Source of the DNA: Eudorina sp. 2006-703-Eu-15
Lineage: Eukaryota; Chlorophyta; Chlorophyceae; Chlamydomonadales; Volvocaceae
DNA length: 64,000 bases
Assembly (NCBI GenBank): GCA_003117195.1
Contig: BDSI01000111.1
Location: 261,001 to 325,000 of the forward strand
Direction: 5' to 3'
Positions 1 to 12,940 of this stretch are shown here, piece after piece; position 1 is the first letter of the stretch, and every line of letters starts with the position of its first letter. The notes beneath the pieces were generated by a model. The model did no database searches, was not told the DNA's origin, and was given only the letters and a program-made list of their open reading frames with translations. A program made the translations under genes and the position numbers.

Positions 1-474
1 TAAGACAATCCGATCTTCAACCGAGTTGCAATCAGTCCCTTCGCTCTGTGATCAGTGAATACTGCTCTTGACTCGTTGCTCTGAGGTCGCGGTCTCTGTG
101 CTTGTAAGACAACGGCTTGGATACGTCTCAACCCCTCCAGGCGCTGATCGCCTTAGGCTCCACGATCTCTGTACGGCCTCGTACGGTCCCGTACCTTAGG
201 GTTACAATCGGCAGCATTAGGTCCATCGGTCGAGCCTAGGACTAGCCCTTCACGTGCTAGCAGCCCGCCGTGGCCCCCTGTCCGAGACCCTCACTCTGCT
301 ACTACCTTAGACATCACTACTCCGCGGTGGTAGGCTCGGTGCTGGTGGATTCGGCGAAGGCCTGGATCTAGTGGTGTCGTACTAGTGGGTTTCAAGTCTT
401 CCGCTGCGTCTCCATCTCGATTCTCGTCATATCTCGCTAAGGACAAGTATATTAGTCAGTGCCGTTCATCCGTA
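1..474. other. Unassigned left flank
   Basis: I see no convincing gene, repeat or RNA here. It adjoins the minus-strand integrase relict, so it may be more decayed sequence of the same old element, but no motif supports that directly. Confidence 0.4.
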
Positions 475-1041
475 CTACATCGTACCTACCAACGTGTTGA
501 CAGTGACAGCTGCGGGTTCTGCGTCTCCATACCAGTTACCCGTGACGTCTACAGCAAGGCACCGAGATCCTGGAGGGCTAGGACGCGAAAAATTTTGGGT
601 GTACCTTCGTGTCTGTACGCCGTTAGCGTCCTGCCCCTGCGGGGTGGTATCGAGACAAAGCTCATGGATCTCCCGCACCACCTCGGCCCGGGTGTCTGGT
701 TTGGGCACCTGCTGTCGGGTCGACTTATCGGCCGACAGACGGTAAAGGGTACCATCCGGTTCCCAGCGATAGCGCGACGCACGCTTAGCGACCCTTTGCA
801 TTTCTCGGGCCAGGGCATCGGCGTTGTTCGGATCCCAGCGTTCTGGGGCGAGAGAGAGACGCCCAGTGCGAAGGTATTCCAGCACTGCCCAATCGTCCCA
901 CACTCCGCTGCTCTTACGTTCGTTCACAGGACGTGTCTCCTCCGCCGCCTCGTCCGAGGGATCGTATCCGCTGGTGTCGTCAGCATCGACGGACTCCTGG
1001 TTACCCTCCCATATGCATCCGCGACGCCAGGAAAGCGTACT
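475..1041 (-). pseudogene. Relict Ty3/gypsy integrase N-terminal fragment
   Basis: Read on the minus strand, the frame is open from about 1041 down to 475. Its middle resembles the region just before the integrase zinc finger of Ty3/gypsy polyproteins. It has WDDWAVLEYLRTG, then a YRW...GTLYRL stretch, then VPKPDTRAEVVREIHE. The intact element in this window has the parallel series [25 protein letters not shown] and [16 protein letters not shown] at about 47.97-48.17 kb. After REIHE the expected H-x4-H...C-x2-C finger and DDE core are missing and the frame runs into unrelated sequence, so the gene is broken. It is in the opposite orientation to the 39-53 kb element and diverged from it, so it comes from a different, older insertion. 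Confidence 0.7.
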
Positions 1042-1737
1042 TCATCACTTCAAGGCTGAGATTTCCTGTCGTAGCTGTGGTAACAGTGGCCCTGCTCGCT
1101 GTCGAACCACACAGAAATGTTTTCCGGCCTGCCTGCCTCGAAGGTGTTTAATTCCTGACACCTAGCTAGGAACGCCTCCAAATAAATTAAATAAATTTGC
1201 TCTGCCAAAGGTTTTATCATTTGGGGCTACATACTGGCAATAGGCCGGAAACCTGCGGAATTTTAACACCTCGTTTTGGAAGATATATAGCAGCACCGGC
1301 CCGAGATCTCAGATTCGTTGCACCTCAAAGGTAAGGACACATACACGCGCATTTCATCAGGCGACATTCTGAGGCCGCCTTACACCCCCAGCCGTCCGTC
1401 GCTGTATCGTTGTGATCCGAATGCATAGATATCGTGTATATTCGTTATCGGTGAATATTCGTCCAGCTAGATAGCAAATCAAGGCCGCACACTTTCAATC
1501 GACAACTTCATCTGGGTCTTCGGCAACCCAAATCAGCGTGTCCATCCATCACACGAGCAATATTGTTCCACATGTATACATGCATCCACCGAGTCATCAT
1601 TGATGGGAAGTTGCTTGCTTGGCGATCCTCTAAGGAATCGGGCCTGTGACTGCTGAGGTGGCAGACGAATGAAGGTTGCAGGTAGGTATCTATCTATCCG
1701 GGTCGGGACAGTTATTATATGGGAATTGATGAGAATG
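1042..1737. other. Unassigned spacer
   Basis: No convincing coding frame, repeat or RNA gene was recognised. Short open frames here lack family motifs. Confidence 0.4.
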
Positions 1738-1837
1738 TGTAGTAGGTGAGAGCTGGCAAAGGCTTCTCGAGATGCTGGGACAGTGCTTCGCACCGTATTT
1801 AGGGAGTAGAGCCGACCATTGTACGACACCTACTACA
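1738..1837. mobile_element. MITE-like element, copy 1 (~100 bp)
   Basis: The segment is bounded by TGTAGTAGGTG and its exact reverse complement CACCTACTACA. Its interior (AGAGCTGGCAAAGGCTT, GAGATGCTGGGACAGTGC, CGTATTTAGGGAGTAG) is shared with the copy at 2092-2190. A short length, perfect 11-bp terminal inverted repeats and two copies 250 bp apart fit a non-autonomous DNA element. No clear target-site duplication is visible, so the superfamily is unknown. Confidence 0.65.
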
Positions 1838-2091
1838 CTTCCCTTCCTCTGATGGGGACCGTCCCGGGACCCATTATTCAGCCCGAGCGATACATACAAC
1901 CAGCCACGCTCGCCATCGCCAACCCTGCGCGGCTTCTTGCCGGCTTCGTTTCTGCCAATCCTCGTCTTATACTATCTTCTTCCAGAACCTCTAGACTACT
2001 GTCGTCCATTGACGCGGTCGTACTTCGCCGTCATCAGGTATCGAACTGTGGACTCTTAGGTCCACAGCCTAGGTTTGGTCTCGATACCATA

Positions 2092-2190
2092 TGTAGTAGG
2101 TGAGAGCTGGCAAAGGCTTTTCGAGATGCTGGGACAGTGCTCGCACCGTATTTAGGGAGTAGGGCCGAGCATTGTACGACACCTACTACA
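2092..2190. mobile_element. MITE-like element, copy 2 (~99 bp)
   Basis: This is a direct-orientation second copy with the same 11-bp terminal inverted repeats. It differs from the first copy by a few substitutions and one missing base (CAGTGCTCGCACC against CAGTGCTTCGCACC). The flanking sequences of the two copies differ, which argues for two insertions rather than a longer tandem duplication. Confidence 0.65.
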
Positions 2191-2911
<721 letters not shown>

Positions 2912-4362
2912 GCCCCCGCCTCTTATAGGTTCGCTACACAAAATTGACGAGCTACTATTCCTCGTCGTACATCATCTCGTAGTAGACCATGCCGGAACGC
3001 AAACCATCCGCTCCATTATCCGTCCATTATCCGCAACGTTATCATCTATTTCCGTGCGCTTGCCAGCAGCACAACAAAGCATTACAACAACAACGCTCGC
3101 GAGCACCGCTCGCTTCCTTTTCGCTGCAAAATATGCTTCTGCCTAGTTCTGCTGATGATGACGTTCATTGCTATTGCGATGATTCATTATTATGACGATT
3201 CCGCTGAGTAGTATTCCATTCCGCTTGCGAGCAGACAGTGCAACGCGACGTTCACGAATGCCGCACGGCGTTTGCTAGTTTTGATGTCCTGCCCATTCTT
3301 CAGCGCATTCAACATTCGTCACGTACCTTCCACTGCCAGAGACGCCACATTGGTGCTGTGTCCTTTGCTGCTGAGGTCGGTGAACGGGTTCAAATCGCTC
3401 CTCGCTTTCCACTTTCGTTGCGCCTCCGTTTTGTGAAGCCGCGCAGCTCTCTATTAATGACCGTACTATTTACTTCCCGAAAGCTATTGGTATGCGTACA
3501 GACTGCTGCCTTTTTACAGGCGAGCTTCCTGCCAAGTTGCCACACATTCCTCGACTGCAAGGCAGTACACCTGTATGGCCCGCAGTTTGCTCCGTTCTTA
3601 ACCTAACAACACGTCCATCACATTATTGCTTATTTCATATTATAACGGTGCGACTTTGACGGCTGAACTCATCGTTCATGTTGCAATTGATCGTATTATT
3701 TCATGTTCCCGCCAACATAGCTTCAAGTTGCTTTCCGCTTCAGTACTGTCAATGGTTCATACACCACTGGCATTCGTTTTAAATTTCTTTTTGGATGCTT
3801 TTCAGTCGCATGAGTTTCTTAACTCACTTAACGTCATGTTCCGACATTGCTTTAATAAGTTGCTGTCCGCATCAGTACTGGGGATTGTTTTTACACCACT
3901 AGCATTCGTTTTAAATGCCTTTCTGGATGCTTATCAGTCGCACGCGTTTCTTACCGCACTTATCGTCATGTTACGTATCTGTGGCCCGCCGCTTCGCCGC
4001 TTCGTCAATTCCTCAACCGTCATTTTCAAGCGCTGCGGACCTCTTATTTCATGACAGTAATTAAGGTTTTGTTGGATGATATTCCATCGCGGTGTGCTTC
4101 ATAATGCTTGCCGCTCTTTTCCTTGTGCGGATGAGGCTCCATCCGCGATTCGCAACTCATATCCAACGTTACTGTCCGCACGACTGTGTAATGTCTTTGC
4201 AGCACTACGCCTGACGCCTGTCGCATACTGCCTTATTGATAGTGTCGCGGCTCGGGATAACACGTCCACTCTTCGTTTTGTGAGCCACCTTCCAACCACT
4301 TGTGTGCACTCCTCGCTAACACACTTCCAATGAATAAGCCCTCCAATCCCACAATCCTACAT

Positions 4363-4431
4363 TATCATGGCAGCTTGCTTTCCATCGTCGTGGTGGGGCA
4401 CCACAACGATGAATTGCAAACTGCCATGATA
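4363..4431 (+). other. Conserved nested hairpin (representative copy)
   Basis: TATCATGGCAG and CTGCCATGATA form an 11-bp outer stem. Inside, TTGC pairs with GCAA, CATCGT with ACGATG and GTGGTG with CACCAC around a GGG loop, so almost the whole 69 nt can fold on itself. Equivalent hairpins occur at the same place in the other units, for example 8023-8091, 10389-10461 and 12556-12624. Function is unknown: it could be a structured RNA, a replication or recombination signal, or an end structure of an old mobile element. Confidence 0.75.
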
Positions 4432-4623
4432 CTGTACCTGCTGCCTTACCATCCATGCACTGCTGCCTATCATGTCTGCTGTTGCCTGACTGTGCCTGCA
4501 TCCTCATTTAACATGCACATACATCTCTGCTTTCAGCTCCCATCCGATGGTGTTTGTATCCTTTCATGTCATCACTCATTTCCTTCTTAGTACTTCATAT
4601 ATGACAGCACTGCCTTGTCATGC

Positions 4624-4742
4624 CAGGGGGGATCGACAGGGGGGGTTCCCCCCCTGTCCATTAAGGGGGGGTGCGGGGGGGCCTAGCCCCCCGCGAAACC
4701 CCTTTTTCATCCCTGAATAGTCTTTCTAATGGGGCGGGGGCT
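4624..4742 (+). repeat. G/C cassette (representative copy)
   Basis: The order is a G-run with GTCGAC, then GGGGGGTTCCCCCC, then CCATTAAGGGGGG, then a GCGGGGGG...CCCCCCGC palindrome around a CTA core, then CATCCCTGAATAG and GGGGCGGGGGCTG. It marks the end of each unit. The final GGCGGGGGC is complementary to the GCCCCCGCC that follows the (ATT)n tract, so the microsatellite sits in a hairpin loop. Confidence 0.85.
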
Positions 4743-4758
4743 GTTATTATTATTAGTA

Positions 4759-4808
<50 letters not shown>

Positions 4809-6559
4809 GCCCCCGCCTCTTATATACTCGCTACAAAATCTTCATCTCGCTCGTACAACGCACATCTCTGTGTACTGCATGCGCCCCGAAACCTCTTCCG
4901 AGACCTGTTTAGGAAAGCAGCTTCGCTACATTCCAATCGTCGCGGTTCGTAGATTCCTGCTTCCGATACCTCTCCTCGAGCACCACGAGCATCCTCTTCC
5001 TTAATAATTCTGCTATATTCCTTTCCGATACTCCTCTCGCGAGCACCGCGAGCGTCCTCTTCCTTAATAATTCTGCTATTTTCCTTTCCGATACTACTCT
5101 CACGAGCACCGCTCGCACCGCTCGCTTCCTGTTCCTTGGTTGCTGAAATATTAGTATGCTTCTGCCTAGTGCTGATGATTATTATGGCATTCATGGCTAT
5201 TCCACTGATTCATTCGCCGCCGCGCGTTTGCGAGTACTGCTGATGACCTGAGACTGTCCTGTCCATTCTTCGTTTGCTGAGGTCGGTGAACGAGGGATTG
5301 AAATCGTTCGTCACAGCTCACTTTGGTTCGGCCGTCGTTTTGTCAAGCCGCGCACCTAGCTCTCTATTAATGATGAACGTATTCATTTCGTTCCCGAAAG
5401 CTAATGGTAAGCCTACAGACTGCAGCCATGTTACATTCCAGCTTCCTCCCGAGTTGCCTCACATCGCTCGACTGCAAGGCAGTACACCTGTATGACCCGC
5501 CGTTTCCTCCATTCTGAAGTTAACAAAACGTTCCTCGCATTTTTGCGTATCTAATATTATAACGGCGCGGCTCTGGCTGAACTGTGCGTTCATGTTGCGA
5601 TTCATCGTCTTTCATGTTCTGAACTTGCTGTCCGCGTCACTTCTGTAAATTGTTTTTACACCACTGCGATTGATTTTAAATTCCCTTATGGATGCTTTTC
5701 AGTCGCATGCGTTTCGCAACTGCCTTCACGTCATGGTAAGCCCGCTTTGCTCGTCATCACATTGTTCAACCGTCGTTCTGCAGCGCTGCGCACCTCTTCT
5801 TACATGACAACAATTACGGTGTTTTGAGATAAAGTTTCATCGCGGTGTGCTTCATAATGCTTCAGCTCGTTTCCTTCTCTGCGGATTATGGATGGATCGC
5901 CCGCCACGATTCGCAACTCACTGTCTGACACTGAAACTGCCCGCACCACTGTCTTATGTCTTTGCTGCACAACGTATGAACCATTTCGTGTACGTCCTTA
6001 ATGTTAGCGTCGCGGCTCGGGACAACACGTCCACTCTTTGTTTCATTATGGTCCACTTTCCAACCGCTTGCACGCGTCACTGACACTCTCCCAATGAACG
6101 GGCTCTCCAAAGCCACATTCCCACATTGTCATGGCATCAACGGGCTGTCCAAACCCATAAGCCTACTCTATCGTGGCAGCTTGGTTTCCATGGTCGTAAT
6201 GGGGCACCATAACGATGAATTGCAAACTGCCATGATAGTGTACCTGCCTCATGCAAGTGCATCCTCATGTGTACTACGTGTGCCTCCTTGCAGACTCTCA
6301 TAATCATGCACGTCCTTCCTTCACCTGCTATGTGGGTTTTCATAACTGCTTTCCTTTCATGTCCGCCATGTGCCTCTTCATTATCCATCACAGCACTGAC
6401 TCGTCATGCCAGGGGGGGTCGACAGGGGGGTTCCCCCCATGTCCATTAAGGGGGGGTGCGGGGGGCATAGCCCCCCGCGGAAGCCCTTTCTCATCCCTGC
6501 ATAGTCTTTTTAATGGGGCGGGGGCTGTTATTATTATTAGTATTGGTATTGTTATTATT
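4809..6559 (+). repeat. Macrosatellite unit 2 (type C)
   Basis: The type C head has CTCGCTACAAAATCTTCATC. At about 4990-5120 it carries a local tandem duplication of a TCCTCTTCCTTAATAATTCTG segment. The rest nearly matches unit 6 (12,941-14,641), which lacks one copy of that small repeat. The ATT tract is short and interrupted (6527-6559). Confidence 0.85.
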
Positions 6560-8432
6560 GCCCCCGCCTCTTATAGGTTCGCTACACAAAATTGACGAGC
6601 TACTATTCCTCGTCGTACATCATCTCGTAGTAGACCATGCCGGAACGCAAACCATCCGCTCCATTATCCGTCCATTATCCGCAACGTTATCATCTATTTC
6701 CGTGCGCTTGCCAGCAGCACAACAAAGCATTACAACAACAACGCTCGCGAGCACCGCTCGCTTCCTTTTCGCTGCAAAATATGCTTCTGCCTAGTTCTGC
6801 TGATGATGACATTCATTGCTATTGCGATGATTCATTATTATGACGATTCCGCTGAGTAGTATTCCATTCCGCTTGCGAGCAGACAGTGCAACGCGACGTT
6901 CACGAATGCCGCACGGCGTTTGCTAGTTTTGATGACCACGTTGTCCTGCCCATTCTTCAGCGCATTCAACATTCGTCACGTACCTTCCACTGCCAGAGAC
7001 GCCACATTGGTGATGTGTCCTTTGCTGCTGAGGTCGGTGAACGGGTTCAAATCGCTCCTCGCTTTCCACTTTCGTTGCGCCGCCGTTTTGTGAACGAAGC
7101 CGCGCAGCTCTCTATTAATGACCGTACTATTTACTTCCCGAAAGCTATTGGTATGCGTACAGACTGCTGCCTTTTTACAGGCGAGCTTCCTGCCGAGTTG
7201 CCACACATTGCTCGACTGCAAGGCAGTACACCTGTATGGCCCGCAGTTTGCTCCGTTCTTAACCTAACAACACGTCCATCACATTATTGCTTATTTCATA
7301 TTATAACGGTGCGGCTTTGACGGCTGAACTCATCGTTCATGTTGCGATTGATCGTATTATTTCATGTTCCCGCCGACATAGCTTCAAGTTGCTTTCCGCT
7401 TCAGTACTGTCAATGGTTCATACACCACTGGCATTCGTTTTAAATTTCCTTTTGGATGCTTTTCAGTCGCATGAGTTTCTTAACTCACTTAACGTCATGT
7501 TCCGACATTGCTTTAATAAGTTGCTGTCCGCATCAGTACTGGGGATTGTTTTTACACCACTAGCATTCGTTTTAAATGCCTTTCTGGATGCTTATCAGTC
7601 GCACGCGTTTCTTACCGCACTTAACGTCACGTTACGTATCTGTGGCCCGCCGCTTCGTCAATTCCTCAACCGTCATTTTCGAGCGCTGCGGACCTCTTCT
7701 TTCGTGACAGTAATTAAGGTGTTGTTCGATGATAGTCCATCGCGGTGTGCTTCATAATGCTTGCCGCTCTTTTCCTTGTGCGGAAAAGTAAGGCTCCATC
7801 CGCGATTCGCAACTCATATCAACGTTACTGTCCGCACGCACGACTGTGTAATGTCTTTGCAGCACTACGCCTGACGCCTGTCGCATACTGCCTTATTGAT
7901 AGTGTCGCGGCTCGGGATAACACGTCCACTCTTCGTTTTGTGAGCCACCTTCCAACCACTTGTGTGCACTCCTCGCTAACACACTTCCAATGAACAGGCC
8001 CTCCAATCCCACAATCCTACATTATCATGGCAGCTTGCTTTCCATCGTCGTGGTGGGGCACCACAACGATGAATTGCAAACTGCCATGATACTGTACCTG
8101 CTGCCTTACCATGCATCCATGCACTGCTGCCTATCATGTGTGCTGTTGCCTGACTGTGCCTGCATCCTCATTTAACATGCACATACATCTCTTCTTTCAG
8201 CTTCCATCCCATGGTGTTTGTATCCTTTCATGTCATCACTCATTTCCCTCTTACTACTTCATATATGACAGCACTGCCTTGTCATGCCAGGGGGGATCGA
8301 CAGGGGGGTTCCCCCCTGTCCATTAAGGGGGGTGCGGGGGGCCAAGCCCCCCGCGAAACCCCTTTTTCATCCCTGAATAGTCTTTCTAATGGGGCGGGGG
8401 CTGTTATTATTATTAGTATTGTTATTATTATT
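6560..8432 (+). repeat. Macrosatellite unit 3 (type A)
   Basis: The type A head is very close to those of units 1, 16 and 18. The hairpin is at 8023-8091 and the G/C cassette at about 8289-8402. Small indels relative to unit 1 break and join its open frames, which argues against coding. Confidence 0.85.
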
Positions 8433-10769
8433 GCCCCCGCCTCTTATACACTCGCTACGCAATCTTGACGAGCAAGTACATCTCGGTCGTACAGCACATC
8501 CAAGCCACAAATCGCGAAGAAGATTCTTCAGATGCAAGATGCTTGATGCACATGCCCAACGTTGTCATCTCGTTGTCAACCATTCCAGAACGCAAGCCAT
8601 CCGCTCCATTATCCGCAACTTTATCATCTATTTCCGTGCGCTTGCCAGCAGCACAATAAAGCAATACAACAACCACGCTCGTGAGCACCGCTCGCTTCCT
8701 TATCGCTGCAAAATATGCTTCTGCCTAGTTCTGCTGATGATGACGTTCATTGCTATTGCGAAAATTCATTATTATGACGATTCCGCTGAGTAGTATTCCA
8801 TTCCGCTTGCGAGCAGACAGTGCAACGCTACATTCACGAACGCGTTCACGCACGCGTTTGCTAGTTTTGACGACCACGTTGTCCTGCCCATTCTTCAGCG
8901 CATTCAACATTCGTCACGTACATACCACTGCCATAGACGCTTCGTTGGTGCTGTGTCCTTTGCTGCTGAGGTCGGTGAACGGGTTCAAATCGCTCCTCGC
9001 TTTCCACTTTCGTTGCGCCGCCGTTTTGTGAAGCCGCGCAGCTCTCAATTAATGACCATACTATTTACCGCCCGAAAGCTGTTGGTATGCGTACAGACTG
9101 CTGCCTTCTTACAGGCCAGCTTCCTGCCGAGTTGCCACACATCGCTCGACTGCAAGGCAGTACACCTCTATGGCCCGCAGTTTTCTCCGTTCTTAACCTA
9201 ACAACACGTCCATCACATTATTGCTTATTTCATATTATAACGGTGCGGCTTCGGCGCGCGGCTGAACTCATCGTTCATGTTGCGATTGATCGTATTTCAT
9301 GCTCCCGCCGACATAGCTTCAAGTTGCTTTCCGCTTCACTACTGTCAATTGTTCTTACACCACTGGCATTCGTTTTAAATTTCCTTTTGGATGCTTTTCA
9401 GTCGCATGAGTTTCTTAACTCACTAAACGTCATGTTCCGACATTGCCTTAATAAGTTGCTGTTCGCATCAGTACTGGGGATTGTTTTTCCACCACTGGCA
9501 TTCGTTTTAAATGCCTCTCTGGATGCTCATCAGTCGCACGCGTTTCTTACCGCACTTAACGTCACGTTACGTATCTGTGGCCCGCCGCTTCGTCAATTTG
9601 TCAACCGTCATTTTCAAGCGCTGCGGACCTCTTATTTCGTGACAGTCCATTCTTAAGTTATCAAAACGTTCCTCGCATTATTGCGTATCTAATTTTATAA
9701 CGGCGCGGCTTTGGCTGAACTGTGCGTTCATGCTGCGATTCATTACATTCATCGTCGTGCATGTTCCGAACTTGCTTTCCACTTCAGTACTGTTCATTGC
9801 CTTTATACCACTGGCATTCGTTTTAAATTGCGTTCTGGATGCTGTCCAGTCGCATGCGTTTTTTAGCTCGCTGAACGTGTTGCGACATTGCTTAATAACT
9901 TCCTTTCCGCATCAGTACTGTGAATTCTTTGTACACCACAGGCATTCTTTTTAAATTCCCTTCTATGTGCATGCATTTTTTTACCTCGCTTCACGTCATG
10001 TTACGTACTTGTGGCCCTGTTCGTCACATCCTCAACCGTCACTTTCAGGTCCTGCGCAGAACTGTTTACGTGGCTGAAATTACGGTGTTGTTTTATGATG
10101 TTTGGTTGCGGTAACGGTCTGCATGCTTCATAACGCCTGACGCTCTTTTTTTGGTGCCGAACTGCCTCCGTGATTCACATTACTGTTCACATTACTGTCC
10201 GCACAGCTGTGCAATTTCGGTGCAGCACGTATCAGCACTTTCGCATACTTCCGTATTTATAGCGTCACGGCTCGGGAGAACACGTCCAACTGTCATCCAC
10301 TTTCCAACCGCTTGAGCAACCTTGCTTGCATGCACGCCTCGTTAACACTCTTCTTATAATCGGGTTGTCCAAACCCACAACCGTGCATTATCATGGCAGC
10401 TTGCATCTCATCATCGTGGTGGGTGATGCACCACAACGATGAATTGCAAACTGCCATGATACTGTACCTGCCTCATGCAAGTGCATTCTCATGCATGTGT
10501 ACTATACCTGCTTGCAGAGTCTCATAATCATGCACATCCTGCCATCAGCTCCTATGTGGGTTCTCATGTCTGCTTTCCTTTCATGTCTGCCATGTGCCTC
10601 TTCTCTATCCATCACAGCACTGACTCGTCATGCCAGGGGGGGTCGACAGGGGGGGTTCCCCCCATGTCCATTAAGGGGGGGTGCGGGGGGGCATAGCCCC
10701 CCCGCGAAACCCCTTCTCCATCCCTGGATAGTCTTTCTAATGGGGCGGGGGCTGTTATTATTATTAGTA

Positions 10770-10852
<83 letters not shown>
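8433..10852 (+). repeat. Macrosatellite unit 4 (type B)
   Basis: The type B head has CACTCGCTACGCAATCTTG. Type B is longer because it contains four ~131-bp sub-repeat copies in two pairs (about 9345-9600 and 9780-9960). A 189-codon frame at 9087-9656 recurs in most type B units. The ATT tract is expanded to about 98 bp (10,755-10,852). Confidence 0.85.
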
Positions 10853-12940
10853 GCCCCCGCCTCTTATATACTCGCTACAATCTGGACGAGCAATCTCTGT
10901 ACTGCACGCGCCCCGAAACCATGCGCCGCCGAATGGGATCCCATTCGTAGATACATACCTCTGCTTCCGATACCTGCTTCCGATACCTGTTTCCCATACC
11001 TGTTTCGCTATATTCCAACCGTCGCGATTCGTAGATTCCTTTGCGATACTCTCGCGAGCACCGCTGTTCGCTGCAAATTTAATATATGCTTCTGCCTAGT
11101 GCTGATGCTGATGACCTTCATGGCTATTCCGCTGATTACGCAGATTCATTGGCTGCGCATTTACGTTTGCATGACGTTGTCCTGCCCATTCTTCGGCGCA
11201 TTCATCATTCCTCACTTCCCACTGCCAAGAAAATGACGTCACGTTTCGCGCTGGTGTATAGTTCTTTGGGGCTGTGTCGTTTGTCGTGAGGTCGGTGAAC
11301 GAGGGATTGAAATCACTCGTCGCAGCTCTCTTTGGTTCGGCCGTCGTTTTGTCAAGCCCGCCGCGCACCTAGCTCTCTATTAATGATGAACGTATTAATT
11401 TCGTTCCCGAAAGCTAATGGTAAGCCTACAGGCTGCAGCCATATTAGATTCCAGCTTCCTCACGACTTGCCTCACATCGCTCGACTGCAAGGCAGTACAC
11501 CTGTATGACCCGCCGTTTCCTCCATTCTGAAGTTCACAAAACGTTCCTCGCATTTTTGCCTATCTAATCTTATAACGGCGCGGCTCTGGCTGAACTGTGC
11601 GTTCATGTTGCGATTCATCGTCTTTCATGTTCTGAACTTGCTGTCCGCGTCACTTCTGTAAATGGTTTTTACACCACTGCGATTGATTTTAAATTCCCTT
11701 CTGGATGCTTCTCAGTTGCATGCCTTTCGGAACTGCCTTAACGTCATGGTAAGCCCGCTTTGCTCGTCATCACATTCTTCAACCGTCGTTCTGCAGCGCT
11801 GCGCACCTCTTGTTACGTGACAACAATGTTACGGTGTTTTGAGATAAAATTTCATCGCGGTGTGCATCATAAGCAGCTTCGTCCCGACTTGCCACACATC
11901 GCTCGACTGCAAGGCAGTACACCATTATGGTCAGTTGCTTCCCCCTTCTTTAACGAGCAAAGCATTTATTGCATTGTTCCTTATCTAACAATATAACGGT
12001 GCGGCCCGGGCTGAACTGCGCGTTCATGTTGCGATCAATCGTATTTCGTTCATGTTCCGACATTGCTTCAAGTTGCTCTCCGCATCAGTCCTGTGATTTG
12101 TTTCAACACCACTAGCATTCCTTTTCAATTTCCTTCTTTACGCTTTTCAGTCGCATGCGTTTCTGACCTCTCTTAACGTCATCACCTGCCGGCCTCTACG
12201 TGACATCCTTCAACCGTCATTTTCAGGCGCTGCGCACCTCTTTTTACGTGACAGCAATTACGGTGTTGTTAGATGATGTTTCAGTGCGGTGTGCTTGATA
12301 AGGTAGGCTTGCCGCTCTTTTCCTTGTGCGGATCGGGCTCCGCGATTCGCGGACGTTAATGTCCGCACCACTGTGAAATGTCTTTACAGCACTACGTAGG
12401 AACCCTTTAGCATACTTCCTTACTTTTAGCGTCGCGGCTCGGGATAACACGTCCACTCTTCGTTTCGTCATCCACTTGCCAACCGCTTGCACGCCTCACT
12501 CCAACACTCTTCCACTCTTCCAATAAACGGCCTGTTCAAACCCACAATCCTACATTATCATGGCAGCTTGCTTCCCATCGTCATGATGGGCCACCACAAC
12601 GATGAATTGCAAGCTGCCATGATACTGTACCTGCCTCATGCAAGTGCATTCTCATGCATGTGTACTATACCTGCTTGCAGAGTCTCATAATCATGCACAT
12701 CCTTCCTTCAGCTGCTATGTGAGTTCTCATGTCTGCTTTCCTTTCATGTCTGCCATGTGCCTCTTCTCTATCCATCACAGCAATGACTCGTCATGCCAGG
12801 GGGGGTCGACAGGGGGGTTCCCCCCATGTCCATTAAGGGGGGGTGCGGGGGGGCATAGCCCCCCGCGGAACCCCTCTTCATCCCTGGATAGTCTTTCTAA
12901 TGGGGCGGGGGCTGTTATTATTATTAGTATTGTTATTATT
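10853..12940 (+). repeat. Macrosatellite unit 5 (type D)
   Basis: The type D head has CTCGCTACAATCTGGACGAG. The CTCGACTGCAAGGCAGTACACC motif occurs twice, at about 11,481 and 11,901, so the body has an internal partial duplication. The hairpin at 12,556-12,624 has a perfect 16-bp outer stem in this unit. Confidence 0.85.

Larger units (their letters stand above)
2912..4808 (+). repeat. Macrosatellite unit 1 (type A)
   Basis: The type A head has GGTTCGCTACACAAAATTG just after GCCCCCGCCTCTTATA. The unit contains ~131-bp sub-repeats (CAGTACTG recurs at 3741 and 3873), the conserved hairpin at 4363-4431, a G/C cassette at about 4624-4740 and a 66-bp ATT tract. No credible gene was found. Open frames such as 3626-4054 simply translate the sub-repeats. 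Confidence 0.85.

Noticed and set aside
385..1165. Plus-strand frames at the left end
   Set aside because: They lie opposite the minus-strand integrase relict and have no recognisable motifs.
4363..4800. Helitron 3' terminus (hairpin near an end)
   Set aside because: The hairpin is ~190 bp from the cassette, no CTRR end follows it, and no Rep/helicase gene or A^T insertion pattern was seen.
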